Assembly: GCA_037953745.1 (NCBI GenBank)
Contig: JBAKBP010000766.1
Location: 1 to 64,000, forward strand
DNA from: Lithodes maja
Lineage: Eukaryota; Arthropoda; Malacostraca; Decapoda; Lithodidae
Reading direction: 5' to 3'
Length of the DNA stretch: 64,000 bases
Shown: one piece after another, positions 54,601-64,000 of the stretch
How positions within the stretch are numbered: the stretch's first letter is position 1
Layout of the letters: every line of letters begins with the position of its first letter
Translations under genes and position numbers: made by a program
Notes under the pieces: model-generated
Told to the model about the DNA's origin: nothing
The model's database searches: none
Seen by the model: only the letters and a program-made list of their open reading frames with translations

Positions 54601-56696
54601 AGAGTCAGGGAGTTTTGGAAAGGTGGCACTCGACTCTCAAGAGTATGTTGCAGTGTTATTGCATGGAGAATGGGAAGGACTGGGATCTAGGTCTCCCATA
54701 CGTTTTATTTGCTGCGAGAGAAGTACCTGGGGAGAGCTTGGGATTTAGCCCGAACGAGTTGGTTTTTGGACACAGGGTCAGGGGGCCCCTCCACATAGTC
54801 AAGGAGATCTGGGAGGGAGTCACAAAGCCATGCTCGCTTCTAAAGTATGTAGTTGAAAGCCGTGAGAGAATGCTAAAGAGCTTGGAGGTAGCAGGTCGGA
54901 ACCTTAAGAGTTCACAAGCTCAGATGAAGGACAGATACGACCAGAAGGTGAAGCTGAGGGAGTTTGAAGTAGATCAGGAAGTACTGATACTACTGCCTCT
55001 GGTGGGACACCCCTTGTCTGCCAAGTATTCTGGTCCGTATCGGGTTGTAAGGAAGGTTTCTGATCTCGACTATTTAGTAGCTACTCCTGATCGTAAGAAA
55101 AAGAACCAACTTTGCCATGTAAATCTGATGAAAGAGTATGTGAGGCGCCCCTCCGAGCCTCTCACTGTCCCGGTGTTGATCTGCAGCGATCGTGGTGGAG
55201 AAGGAGGAAGGGATAGTCAAGCTGCGGGGGAGGATAATTGGGACTGTCATGTTTCCGCGGATCAGTGGGCGGGGAATTCTAGACAAGTGGCTCACGAGTT
55301 GATATTGCACCTGCCTGAGCAACAGCGTGTAGCTGTGCAGCACTTGTTTGATTCAAACCCAGCTGTTTTCGCGGAGCATCCTGGCCTCACTACTCAAGCG
55401 GTGCACGATGTCGATGTTGGAGACCACCCGCCCTTTAAATCAGTGCCATACCGTGTTCCCCCTATTAAATTACCAGCACTTAGGGAAGAGCTGGATTATA
55501 TGCTGAAACGTGGGCTGATTTCTGAGGGTGCAGTAAGGTGGACTTCCCCCGTCACACTGCAGCCCAAACCAGATGGCAAGGTGCGGTTTTGTATAGATTT
55601 CCGCAGGTTGAATGGTTTGACCCCCACAAATGCCTACCCTCTCCCTCGCGTGGACGACAGTGTGGATAAGATAGGAAAGGCCAAGTTCCTCACTAAGATA
55701 GACCTTGTTAAGGGTTAATGGCAAGTGCCCTTGTCTGAGCGAGCGCGAGAGGTGTGTGGGTTTGTGGTGGACGGTGCCACATATCGTTGCCATGTTATGC
55801 CATACGGGCTGAAAAATGACACTGCAACGTTTCAGAAATTAATGAACGACATTGTAGCCGACATTCCCAACTGTACGGTGTACCTAGATGATGTCATAAT
55901 ATACGACAATGATTTTAACAGTCACTGTGCTCACATCGGACAGCTTTTTAATAAACTGAATGAAGCAGGTTTAGTGGTAAACCTGGGTAAGTGCGATTTT
56001 GTCAAAGCCACAGTTTTGTACCTGGGGTTCGAGGTGGGGATGGGTCAGGTGTGCCCTCCACAGACAAAGATCAAAGCCATCGATCAGTTTTCCCAGCCTA
56101 CGACTAAGAAACAAATCATGCGGTTTCTAGGTATGATAGGCTATTATCGTCGCTTCATCAAAGGCTATTCGACTGTACTTGCACCTTTAACTGACTTGTT
56201 ATCTAAGGACAAGAAGTTCCGGTGGTCTCCTGAGTGTGCAGAGGCGTTTTCCTTGGTGAAACACCTGTTATGTACCCACCCCATACTGAGGGCCCCAGAC
56301 TTCAGCAGACCTTTTCAGCTGGCGACTGATGCCAGTGGCGTAGGGGCTGGGGCTGTCTTGTTACAGACAGATGATGAAGGTATCGAACATCCAGTGAGTT
56401 TTTACAGTAAAAAATTCAATAGTGCACAAAGGAATTACTCTGTAATTGAAAAAGAACTCCTGGCGATAGTGCTGGCGCTCAGGCACTTCGATGTATATGT
56501 TCCGGCTTTTGGACCAGTCGTAGTGGTTTATACCGATCATCACCCTCTGAAATTCTTGAATCAGTTTCATAACCGGAATATGAGGCTGACCAGGTGGTCA
56601 CTCATGCTTAAGGAGTATAATTTGGACATACGCCATATTGTCGGTTCTGATAACGTGATAGCGGATTGTCTATCAAGGGTGGATGATGTTGGTTAG
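51648..56696 (+). pseudogene. element C gag-pol polyprotein with one internal stop
   Basis: One frame from ATG 51648 to the stop at 56694-56696, broken only by TAA at 55716-55718. Domains by residue: proline-rich gag linker (about 100-145), coiled RAQAEAAERT segment (170-190), capsid-like LKLVPVFDESCVTEFFMRFE (218), CCHC knuckle CFACHKEGHFENAC (447), protease LRDTGASQTLL (531), integrase HHCC (822-866), integrase catalytic Asp in VIDMVGPL (895), Asp in IQSDQGSNF (953) and Glu in SQGVLERW 36 residues later (D-35-E), and GPYRVVRKVSDLDYLV (1128). RT then starts at about 1262 with CIDFRRLNG, is cut at LVKG-stop-WQVPL, and continues to YLDDVIIY. RNase H follows (LATDASG, IEKELLA, YTDHHPL, NVIADCLSR). 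Without the stop the protein would be about 1682 residues. Confidence 0.92.
55716..55718 (+). other. nonsense codon in the element C RT
   Basis: TAA lies between LVKG and WQVPL. In related RTs this position is the tyrosine of the conserved KGYWQ-type block, so a single base change from TAC or TAT explains it. The downstream frame is unchanged. Confidence 0.85.
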
Positions 56697-57009
56697 ACTG
56701 CTACAGGATTGAGGGTTGAGTGTGGAGGAAAATACGCTGTCACTGTAGTTCAGCCGAAAAAAACAAATTAAAAAAGCAAAAACCTTATAAAAACTCTTTA
56801 TTTTTATAACGTGTAGAATTTTGTATAAGATGTTGTAGCAGTATCTAAGTTGAATGTTTTCGCTTATTGTCGCTAAGTTAGTTGAACTTGCTCGGTGGAG
56901 TGCAACAGTCTTTATTGTTTTTATATATAGTGCCTTGTGTCGCAACAGTGTGTGGTACTATGAGAAGCTTTCTGTTAGATATGAAGAACTTAGTCAAGTG
57001 TCTTATATC

Positions 57010-57019
57010 TTGGGGGAGG
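57010..57019 (+). other. element C polypurine tract
   Basis: ttgggggagg directly abuts the 3' LTR. Sequence 56697-57009 is untranslated. Confidence 0.8.
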
Positions 57020-58906
57020 TGTGACGCTCCTGCATAGTAGCCACGTGCGGGCATGCGCGAGTGTCGGCTGCCCAGCCGTTTAGAAACCGGCTGGCGGCAG
57101 CTGGCCGGCCGGCTTTTCCTTAGTATATAGCCTACGACAATGTAACTAATGTCTGGGATATTCTTATGTTGTTTCACAGCTTGAAGCTGCCCTTATTCTT
57201 AACCAACACATCTTAGTATATTTTATTCTCGATAGTTGATTGTTTCATTATAAAACATAAGATGTAAGTCTAGTGAGAGTGGGAGGAGACGAGCGGGAGA
57301 GAGAGACCGGCTGGGGGACGTTGCTTTGCGCGGGCGCGGAATAGACTAGCTTGGGACGAGCCTGATGTTGCCATTTGATCGCAACGTTAGGCTTAGTTTC
57401 GACTCACGCAAGGGGTAGAGGATTTTGACCCGGCAACGGTGTTGAGTGTTGCCAAGCATGGGATGTATTTCGCATGCCTAGGGTGGGGTCCAGACAGATT
57501 CAAGACTTAGAGCTCACCTCACTGTCGTACCCTTCGGACCCCCTTGATATCTATCCCTCTCAACCCCACTTAGAAACTTTCTCTCTTACTTTGTATACCT
57601 TCTTTCCACTACTTCACCAATCTATTTAATTATCCCATCCCCTTGATAGACCTTATATCTATTATTGTATTAACGACGAGCTCTCAGATAATTAGATAGG
57701 ATTTTGGGCCTTATGCAGAGATGTAATTGTTAATGAGACCTAGGAAGCTTTTTTGTTGTCTCATATTTGGTGGTTTCATGCTTGCTAGTGTGTTCTTGTG
57801 GCAGGTGAGCAGGGGCTAGACCGGAGGGGAGGCTTTTTGCGATCCTTTAAGTAAAGTCTGCTGATGCGAGTCCTGTGGACCTGCACGACTTTACTAGGAT
57901 ACCCGTGGGAGTCTGGGGGCATTTTCTTGTCTGTGTGCCTGTGTGTCTAGTGCTGTGTTGTGTGAGGGCCCTTGCCTAGTCCACTCAGCACTGCGCTAGC
58001 ACGCCTTGCGTTTGTTTTAGGGTCGCCAGGAGAGAGTCAGATACTTGGGATCTGAGTCTCTCAAGAGAGCACCCTTTCAATTAGAGTAATTTGGCGCACA
58101 GACTAGGCTAGAGCAGGTGGCTCAGCCCGGGTATCCGAAGCCTATATCCTTCCGGCTAGACCTCTGCCACCTGGCAGATTAACAGCTAGCGGTTTATTAT
58201 ATCTGTATGCTTGTTATTGTGGCACAGTTTACCGTCTTTATGAGCATTGTGAGTCAGGGTGTGGCTTAGAGACTCTGTCCGAGCAGGCTTGCCTGACTAA
58301 GAGTGAGAAGCACACCTGTATGTGGTTATGTTGCGAGTGGCTGCCTTTATTTAATTATACCTATGCCATTATACACTGTAGGTCCTATCACTAGTATTTA
58401 TTCCTGCTTATTAGTTAAGAGTTCTCTAAATCCGTAACGTACTTTCTTTGCTAAGCATCAGATCCTACAGTAGCCGCATGCAGTTTAGAAACCTGCATCT
58501 TGTCTACCTGTACGATGTTTTGAGGACTGTTTGCTCTCACCTTCTTTCACGCAGGGGTGATTAGTTGTATTAATTAACGTAACGTTAAATGTACTTTCTT
58601 CTAGTTTGTTATTAAATTGTTTCTGCAATTTAATTCCGTTATCTATCTTTTCCTTGAAGCTTTAAGTCAACTTAATTGTGTGATCTTTTATATAGCCTGC
58701 TTGACTATCAGCAGTCTATAGTGCGTGCACCCTGTAACCGAGTCATAGGATACCTCGTTGTCCAGGCAGGACTCTTGACGGTTTAGGGTGGTTTGTTGCC
58801 TGGGTTTATAGATAAGGGTTGGATCTAGCATTTTCCGTTGTTGCTTGTTGCCGCATACCTAGTCCAATAGAAAGAGCCCAGTGTTTATATATCCCAGGAC
58901 GTAACA
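57020..58906 (+). repeat. element C 3' LTR
   Basis: A 1887-bp near-identical copy of 49531-51433, ending CGTAACA, followed by the GTAC target duplicate. Confidence 0.94.
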
Positions 58907-58939
58907 GTACACAGACAAATCCGAATTTAGCATTCATCT

Positions 58940-59612
58940 CAATCTCGGCAATTTGAGGAACACCTAGCGGAGAAAATTAACAAAGCCAACAGGCTAGTGG
59001 GACTTATTAGAAGAACATTCGTTATGCTGGATGAAGAAATGTTCAAGGTACTATTTAAATCACTAGTGAGACCACACTTGGAGTACGGGAACCAGATTTG
59101 GTTCGCATATAAAGTTAAGGACATAGAGGTGATTGAAAATGTGCAGCGAAGAGCCACAATGCATATCCCGACACTCCGGGAACTCTCATATAACGAATGA
59201 AGAGGCTTGATCTACCCACCCTCGCATATAGAAGATCACGAGGGGACATGATTGAAGCTTTCAAAATACTGAATGGACTCTATGATGAAGAGGTATGCGA
59301 GGATTTATTTGAAAATAGAGAAGGAAGAACAAGAGGGCACAGCAAGAAGATCTTCAAACAGCGGTCAAGATTAAACATGAAGTTTTCGTTCTGTGAGAGA
59401 ATAGTAAAATCATGGAATAGTCTATCGGAAAGCATATAGTTAGCTCAAAATCTTTGGTCGAATTTGAAAGAATATTAGATCATGCCTGGAAAAATCAAGA
59501 ACAAAAATATAACCACAAAGCAAAGATAAACACCACTCGCCACCACCGCCACACCAGTATACAAGAAGTTGACTTGAACATTAATGACGAAGAACTGGTG
59601 CCACAGTCCTGA
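58940..59612 (+). pseudogene. LINE fragment: RT C-terminal region, frameshifted
   Basis: Three successive frames reconstruct the end of a LINE RT protein: about 58966-59199 (KINKANRLVGLIRRTF, PHLEYGNQIWFAY), 59197-59439 (LDLPTLAYRRSRGDMIEAFK, IVKSWNSLSESI) and 59440-59612 (VEFERILDHAWKNQ, to TGA at 59610-59612). Small deletions near 59196 and 59438 shift the frame. The motifs are typical of the region after the RT core in Jockey/CR1-type LINEs. The catalytic core is absent, so it is a dead 5' truncation. It is not obviously split by element C, because no matching part lies left of 49531. Confidence 0.8.
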
Positions 59613-60080
59613 GAGGCCTCTACCAGAAGACATCTGTAAGTATATTTTACATTCATTGTCGTTACTAAATGCAATGCTATGGACGCATAGCAGAATTTGC
59701 AAATACGATCAAGTATCTACCTTTATGTACAAGCTCCTACACATAGGGGAACATTGTGGTTGAAGTCCATATAGATACAAAACAAATAGTAGAAAGCATT
59801 AATCTATGGTCTAAGCTAAAATTGGGCATCTATTTTACTTTAGTTTATGATATAAAAGTCGTTTTCTCTATTAATGGGCGCTGTTATTACTAGAGAAAAT
59901 GGATATATTAGCATATACTATTATAAATATCATTTGCCCGCTTATTATTTTTAAATTTCCTTTAAGTTTTCGTACTATATCTTAACTTTTATCCAATAGT
60001 AAGGATCAACGCGATTTATTTACATACTATTAAGATACCATTCATTATTATCTCTAAGAATGGACGAAATTTTCAAAATG
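59613..60080. other. AT-rich intergenic region upstream of the candidate gene
   Basis: No gene or repeat recognised. Confidence 0.5.
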
Positions 60081-60088
60081 TATATAAG
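60081..60088 (+). promoter_or_regulatory. TATA box, candidate promoter
   Basis: TATATAAG about 317 bp upstream of the ATG at 60398. A start site near 60110-60120 would be expected. A possible 5' UTR intron could run from cgag/gtaatt (about 60197) to ttcttag/gcaac (about 60295), which is inferred from splice-site consensus only. Confidence 0.4.
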
Positions 60089-60397
60089 ATGTCCAAAAAA
60101 CTCTTCACGTCATCCATTCTTGGTTTTGAGAGCGAGACGATCGGTAGCATTTATTTGTTGTAAGCGCATATAATTTATAAGTTCATTATTATCGAGGTAA
60201 TTGCTTTGTTTTTTAATCTGTGTTGCATTATTTCATTAACTATTTCATATATTAGCTTGTTTTTTGTAATATTTTGTGCTTTAACATTTCTTAGGCAACA
60301 TCTAGGGCTAGGCCAATTAGAACATCAGTGATTATCCTTTAGCATTATTTAGATTATTTATTGATTGTTTGGGTTTAACTATATACTCTCCACAGTA

Positions 60398-61000
60398 ATG
60401 AATGTAGGAAAGCCCACATTGTTTGAAAGGCTCTCGTTGGTGAAACCCGAGGGGGTTGAAGAGATGAATTGGTGCGTGTTTGACGTTGTATTTGAAGAGA
60501 CGAACGAGATGGAATGGTGTGAGAGTGATGTTGTATTTGAAGAGACGGACGAGATGGAATGGTGTGAGAGTGATGTTGTATTTGAAGAGACGGACGAGAT
60601 GGAATGGTGTGAGAGTGACGTTGAATATAAAGAGACGGACAAGAAGGAATTAGCTTGTGGGTCAGGTTGGAGTGTTTATGGGAGGAATGTCGAGAATTCA
60701 AAGCCCATATCAGATGGATGGCATGACATGGGTTCAAAGCCCATGGCTGGTGAATGGAATAACAAGCGCACTGATTGGAAATGTGGGGTTGAAGGATTAA
60801 AGAAATTGAAGCCGATGCATACGGCTGGGTATGGAGTCGAGGCGCCTCAAAGTGAGGAGGCCCCCACCACCATTAAGGCCACTACGAAGGTCTTAACAGC
60901 AAAGTGTACGGCTGGGTCTGGAGTTGAGGTGCCTCCAAGTGAGGAGGACCAAAACAAGCAGGACACTAGGAAACGAATATTAAGAGCGTTGTTCGGCTAG
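60398..61000 (+). CDS. hypothetical acidic repeat protein, 200 residues
   Basis: I do not recognise this protein. From the first good ATG (60398) it begins MNVGKPTLFERLSLVKPEGV and carries four tandem 15-residue acidic repeats of the form xEMxWCxxDVVFEET (about residues 25-85, encoded by near-identical 45-bp DNA units). A mid-region has two related words (SKPISDGW and SKPMAGEW), and a later pair TAGYGVEAPQSEE and TAGSGVEVPPSEE. It ends in a basic KRILRALFG. No signal peptide, membrane segment or transposon domain is seen. A TATA box upstream and an AATAAA signal downstream frame it as a compact transcription unit. The non-repetitive flanks of the frame favour a real gene over a minisatellite artefact, but an orphan ORF of a mobile element is possible. 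Confidence 0.5.
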   Translation: MNVGKPTLFERLSLVKPEGVEEMNWCVFDVVFEETNEMEWCESDVVFEETDEMEWCESDVVFEETDEMEWCESDVEYKETDKKELACGSGWSVYGRNVENSKPISDGWHDMGSKPMAGEWNNKRTDWKCGVEGLKKLKPMHTAGYGVEAPQSEEAPTTIKATTKVLTAKCTAGSGVEVPPSEEDQNKQDTRKRILRALFG

Positions 61001-61150
61001 TTGGCAACCCTTCAATAGCCACCAACGATCCATAGCCAACCAAAGGGATTGTTAAGAAAACTGTTGAATTGGGATGCTTTGCCACTTTTTACTCAGTTTT
61101 TTTATGCTATTATATGCTTTTATTTGAATTTTATTATAATTTCTTATGTA

Positions 61151-61156
61151 AATAAA
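61151..61156 (+). terminator. polyadenylation signal AATAAA
   Basis: AATAAA lies 151 bp after the stop of the candidate gene at 60398-61000, within AT-rich sequence where such signals also occur by chance. Confidence 0.4.
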
Positions 61157-61735
61157 ACACATAAATAGATTGTGGAAGAAAACTTTAAATTATTACTGTA
61201 TATTTATTGTTTTTATTCTAAATTTAGAATTACTCAAAATCTCAATTTAAGCTTTCCTAAATGCAATGAGTCTGAGAAATTAGGTGAATCTTAGGAAAGG
61301 TTAGATTAGGTTTTGGCACTTTTCTAAAACTAGGATACAAATATAATAATAAGTACAGTAATAATATATCCTTGGAGCGTGGGCTATGTGGTAGGGTTCA
61401 AAAGTCATATGCAGGGGGCCCCGGATTGAGGCCGAGCTGTTATTTAAGACACCCGTAGAAGACGATCGCTACCACCTATTATCGTAAGTCAACAACCAAA
61501 TCATGATAGTCGTAACAGTTGTAATTGTGATGTCATGAGTAGTACAATACCGTACTGTACTTTATTTTATGTTTTGAGCATTGCACTTTTTACCTAAAGG
61601 AACCTAGATATTGCTAATTATCCAGGAGGAGTCTTATAACATGTTGGTGATTCACTCATGTAGATTTTATTGTGCAAAGAATAGACATATTATGTCCTAT
61701 ATGTAGAACTATGATTATGTATTTTTAAAAAGTAG
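61157..61735. other. AT-rich intergenic, no supported feature
   Basis: No gene seen. A faintly tRNA-like stretch near 61385-61440 fails A- and B-box tests. Confidence 0.45.
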
Positions 61736-61800
61736 TATAATAATTATAATAATAATTCTTTATTCCAGACACCGAAGATAAATACAGTTTAGGGTATATG
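61736..61800 (-). repeat. possible LINE/SINE 3' tail on the minus strand
   Basis: Read on the minus strand: gtctggaataaagaattattattataattatt, an AATAAA-containing end followed by an ATT-type tail like that of many LINEs. The body to the right (to about 61920) was not recognised. Confidence 0.35.
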
Positions 61801-61920
61801 AGATAGGGAAGAAAAGTGTGAACAAAAGGAATGAAGGAGATAAGACCCCCGCAAACAACAACAACCACTGCCACCACGCCACCAAGACAAGAGGGCACAA
61901 GAGCCTCCTCATCATGCTTC

Positions 61921-63755
61921 TGTTACGACCGGGCACTCGGGTACACTAGGGCTCTTACACAGGACTCGAGTATGGCTCGCTGCCACAACGGAAACACACG
62001 ATCCCAACCCCAGAGTACTGCCAGCCGAACAAAAAACGCCACTACCCTCCAGAGTTCTATCTGCTATAACGGGGTATACAAGAACTCGGTACTAGCGTTT
62101 CACACAACAGACTAATAACAAGACGGGAGTTATCTAGTCTGGTCAACAATCAAACAAAGAAGAAAGTACTACAACACTAAAGAATAGTGTTGGCCGAAGC
62201 CGAAGTAATCCACCCTTGAACTAAGAACTTAAGAAGTCCTCCACCCTCTACTTCGGATCGGCACTATTACGTTACGTTAAACAATAGTCCTCGAGCATCA
62301 AGCAAGGAATCTTCTGATAAGTTAGATGCTTCTCGAATACTCATAAGAAGTAAGTATCGGATTTTGAACAGCAATTTAATGAATAACTCACTGGTAATTA
62401 AAGGCTTTAAATTGACATAAGAAGAATTATAAGAATAAGAATAAGCAATAGGATATGGCAAACATTAAGAAGAAGAAGTACTCCGACAATGCACTGGCAA
62501 TAGCCTACTAAGATTGTGCTCGTGGGCCACTAATCTCTAAAGTAGCTAAGCGTGCCACACATGAAATCAATAGTGCATAAACAATAATATACATAAGGAG
62601 AAGCTTCAATACTATGCTGTATCTGCTGGTCGAGCAAAGTCTAGCTGGGATATCTAAGGTTAGGAAACAATGGCCGAGCAAGCGGCTCGTAGCCTAGCGA
62701 GGTCCTTAAGACTGTGCGGCCAAATTACGTTAATTGACGGGATGCTCTCTTGAGAGATCCAGATCACTAGTATCTGGTTCTCTCCTGGCGATCCTCTCAA
62801 AGTCAAGCAAATGAGATAGCACAGTGTTGGGTGGCAGAGGCAAAAGCCCTCACTCGCAACACAGTGCTAAACTCCCACGGTACACAGTCAGAAAGACCAC
62901 CTAGGCGTTCCACGTCTCCGTTGCAATTGTACTGGTTCAACCGCAACCTAGTACTCATAGGAAATCACAACTCAGAAACCCTATCCCAGTCTAGCATTGC
63001 CTAAACCAGCAGAAAACAGGAACATGAATAATCGCACACAGGGAAATGCATATACGAGTGCAACAAACATCAATCAATCCTATTCTAGTTAACCCTTCCA
63101 AAAATAGGCTATCTAACATCTCGTGAGAACTCAAGCGATAATACTTTGGCTGACTAAATCTGCACCAAAGGGGTCATTGGTTAAAAAGGGACGAGAAGAG
63201 AAGAAGATAGGCTGTTCAGAGAGTAGAGAAAGTTCACATCAGTCGGAAGAATATGGATAGTTGCAAGGGATATGAGAAGTCGCTCTGCCTGATGAGTTCT
63301 AAAGAATGGTGGCAAGAACCTCTCTTTTTATACTCGGCCCTCTAGCGGCATATCTCAAACTACTTAAGGACCGCCCACTGGCAATCATGACGTCATATTC
63401 TCCCTCAATCTGGGATCGACAAAGGATTTCCCACGCGCTTGATGAGGGAGGAGGGAGGGAGTGAGGCCTACACACCTCGTGGCGCGCTCACTGGCCGTCG
63501 TTACATAACTCTCTCTCTCATCATTATAAATAAGTCCCACACACAATACTTATATCTAATGATGTAAAATAGAACTCGTTGACTTAGAAGAAAACAAAAT
63601 ACATAATTATAATACTTATAGTACAACGGTTCACATAAACTGAGTTAGGAAACTCTACACAGACTACAGCCAAAGTTCCTGCCCTGACGATCCTAGCGAG
63701 AGTGGGGCCTGACTGGGCGTTCTGTACAGCATGCTCATACTCGACATGCGTCACA
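61921..63755 (-). repeat. solo LTR of a third Gmr1-like subfamily
   Basis: A 1835-bp minus-strand LTR: TGTGACGC at 63755-63748 to CGTAACA at 61921. A 4-bp target duplication CTTC flanks it (61917-61920 and 63756-63759). A TATAAAAA box lies at 63332-63325 (minus). Sequence words shared with the B LTR include aaggaatcttct, agttagatgct and tctcctggcgatcctctcaaag, but overall it is distinct from both B and C. No internal region is present, so it is a solo LTR left by recombination. Confidence 0.88.
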
Positions 63756-63761
63756 CTTCAT

Positions 63762-63785
63762 AGAGAGAGAGAGAGAGAGAGAGAG
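63762..63785. repeat. (GA)n microsatellite
   Basis: Short GA run immediately right of the solo LTR; followed to 64000 by CA- and GT-rich sequence without a gene. Confidence 0.9.
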
Positions 63786-64000
63786 TGGGAGTGGTTGATA
63801 CCTGATTAGGGGCTATTTATTCCTAAGGAAGGGCATATTATAATGTCATTAGTGAAGGAACGGACACACACACAAACACGCACACAGACTTGTGTGTGTG
63901 GACAAGCGGTGATGTGTGTGTGTTGATCTGAGTGAAAATCTGTGAGTGTATGTGTGCATGGGATAGTGGGAATGAGTGTTTGTGTATGCGTATCTTGCTC

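Larger units (their letters stand above)
49531..58906 (+). mobile_element. element C: full-length Gmr1-like LTR retrotransposon
   Basis: A 9.4-kb element flanked by a 4-bp target duplication GTAC (49527-49530 and 58907-58910). It has 1.9-kb LTRs with TGTGACG...CGTAACA ends, a 214-bp leader, one gag-pol frame (51648-56696) interrupted by a single stop codon, and a polypurine tract at 57010-57019. Pol domain order is protease, integrase, RT, RNase H, unlike the standard Ty3/gypsy order and matching the Gmr1 group. The two LTRs differ by under 20 substitutions plus a few indels by eye, so it is young. It supplies every domain missing from elements A and B. Confidence 0.94.

Noticed and set aside
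53991..56204. Segments missing from elements A and B as spliced introns
   Set aside because: The right boundaries lack an AG acceptor; the first junction has a GAT direct repeat instead, favouring deletion by template switching.
61385..61445. tRNA or SINE head
   Set aside because: Superficial resemblance only; no acceptable A box or B box.

Overview
This window looks like repeat-rich nuclear DNA from an invertebrate animal, most likely a decapod crustacean. That identification is inferred from the element mix and is not proven. The evidence for it is two LINE types, large Ty3/gypsy-like LTR elements with about 1.8-1.9 kb LTRs, tRNA-headed SINE-like repeats, a TTAA-bounded MITE family, several satellites, and AT-rich intergenic DNA. 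I see no bacterial operons, no rRNA and no clear conserved host gene. Almost every long open frame belongs to a retroelement or is an artefact of a tandem repeat.

Layout. 0-10.3 kb: a 45-bp minisatellite, then a 60-bp satellite of about 120 monomers, all in one orientation, cut by two insertions (4.62-5.37 kb and 7.80-8.76 kb). 10.3-16.6 kb: a truncated LINE with a TAGA tail, a GAT/AGT-rich simple-repeat tract, MITE copies and 57-bp tandem repeats. 16.6-20.2 kb: a near full-length RTE-like LINE inserted in a 57-bp tandem array. 20.3-26 kb: MITEs, a 315-bp foldback palindrome and a 148-bp satellite present in both orientations. 26.0-30.9 kb: a structurally intact two-ORF LINE with zinc-knuckle ORF1 and endonuclease-RT ORF2, inserted in the 148-bp satellite. 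31.2-45.8 kb: two copies of a defective LTR retrotransposon, one (+ strand) inserted into the gag of the other (- strand). 45.8-49.5 kb: a SINE, microsatellites and two TTAA-bounded MITEs. 49.5-58.9 kb: a full-length LTR retrotransposon whose pol order is protease-integrase-RT-RNase H, which is the Gmr1 arrangement. 58.9-59.6 kb: a LINE fragment. 60.1-61.2 kb: the only candidate non-transposon gene, a compact single-coding-exon unit for an acidic repeat protein. 61.9-63.8 kb: a solo LTR of the same superfamily.

How the parts relate. The 49.5-kb element has the complete domain set, broken only by one stop codon in RT. The two copies at 31-45 kb share two identical in-frame deletions that remove the integrase N-terminal half and the entire RT, and they share decayed catalytic residues. 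They therefore look like members of a non-autonomous subfamily mobilised in trans by a relative of the 49.5-kb element. Target-site duplications of 4 bp (CCAG, GTAC, CTTC) are readable for three separate insertions.

The two-ORF LINE carries the canonical -1 frameshift heptamer A AAA AAC directly before the ORF1 stop codon, with ORF2 in the -1 frame and no early AUG. This suggests frameshift-coupled expression. All coordinates and counts were read by eye; alignments and database searches were not run.
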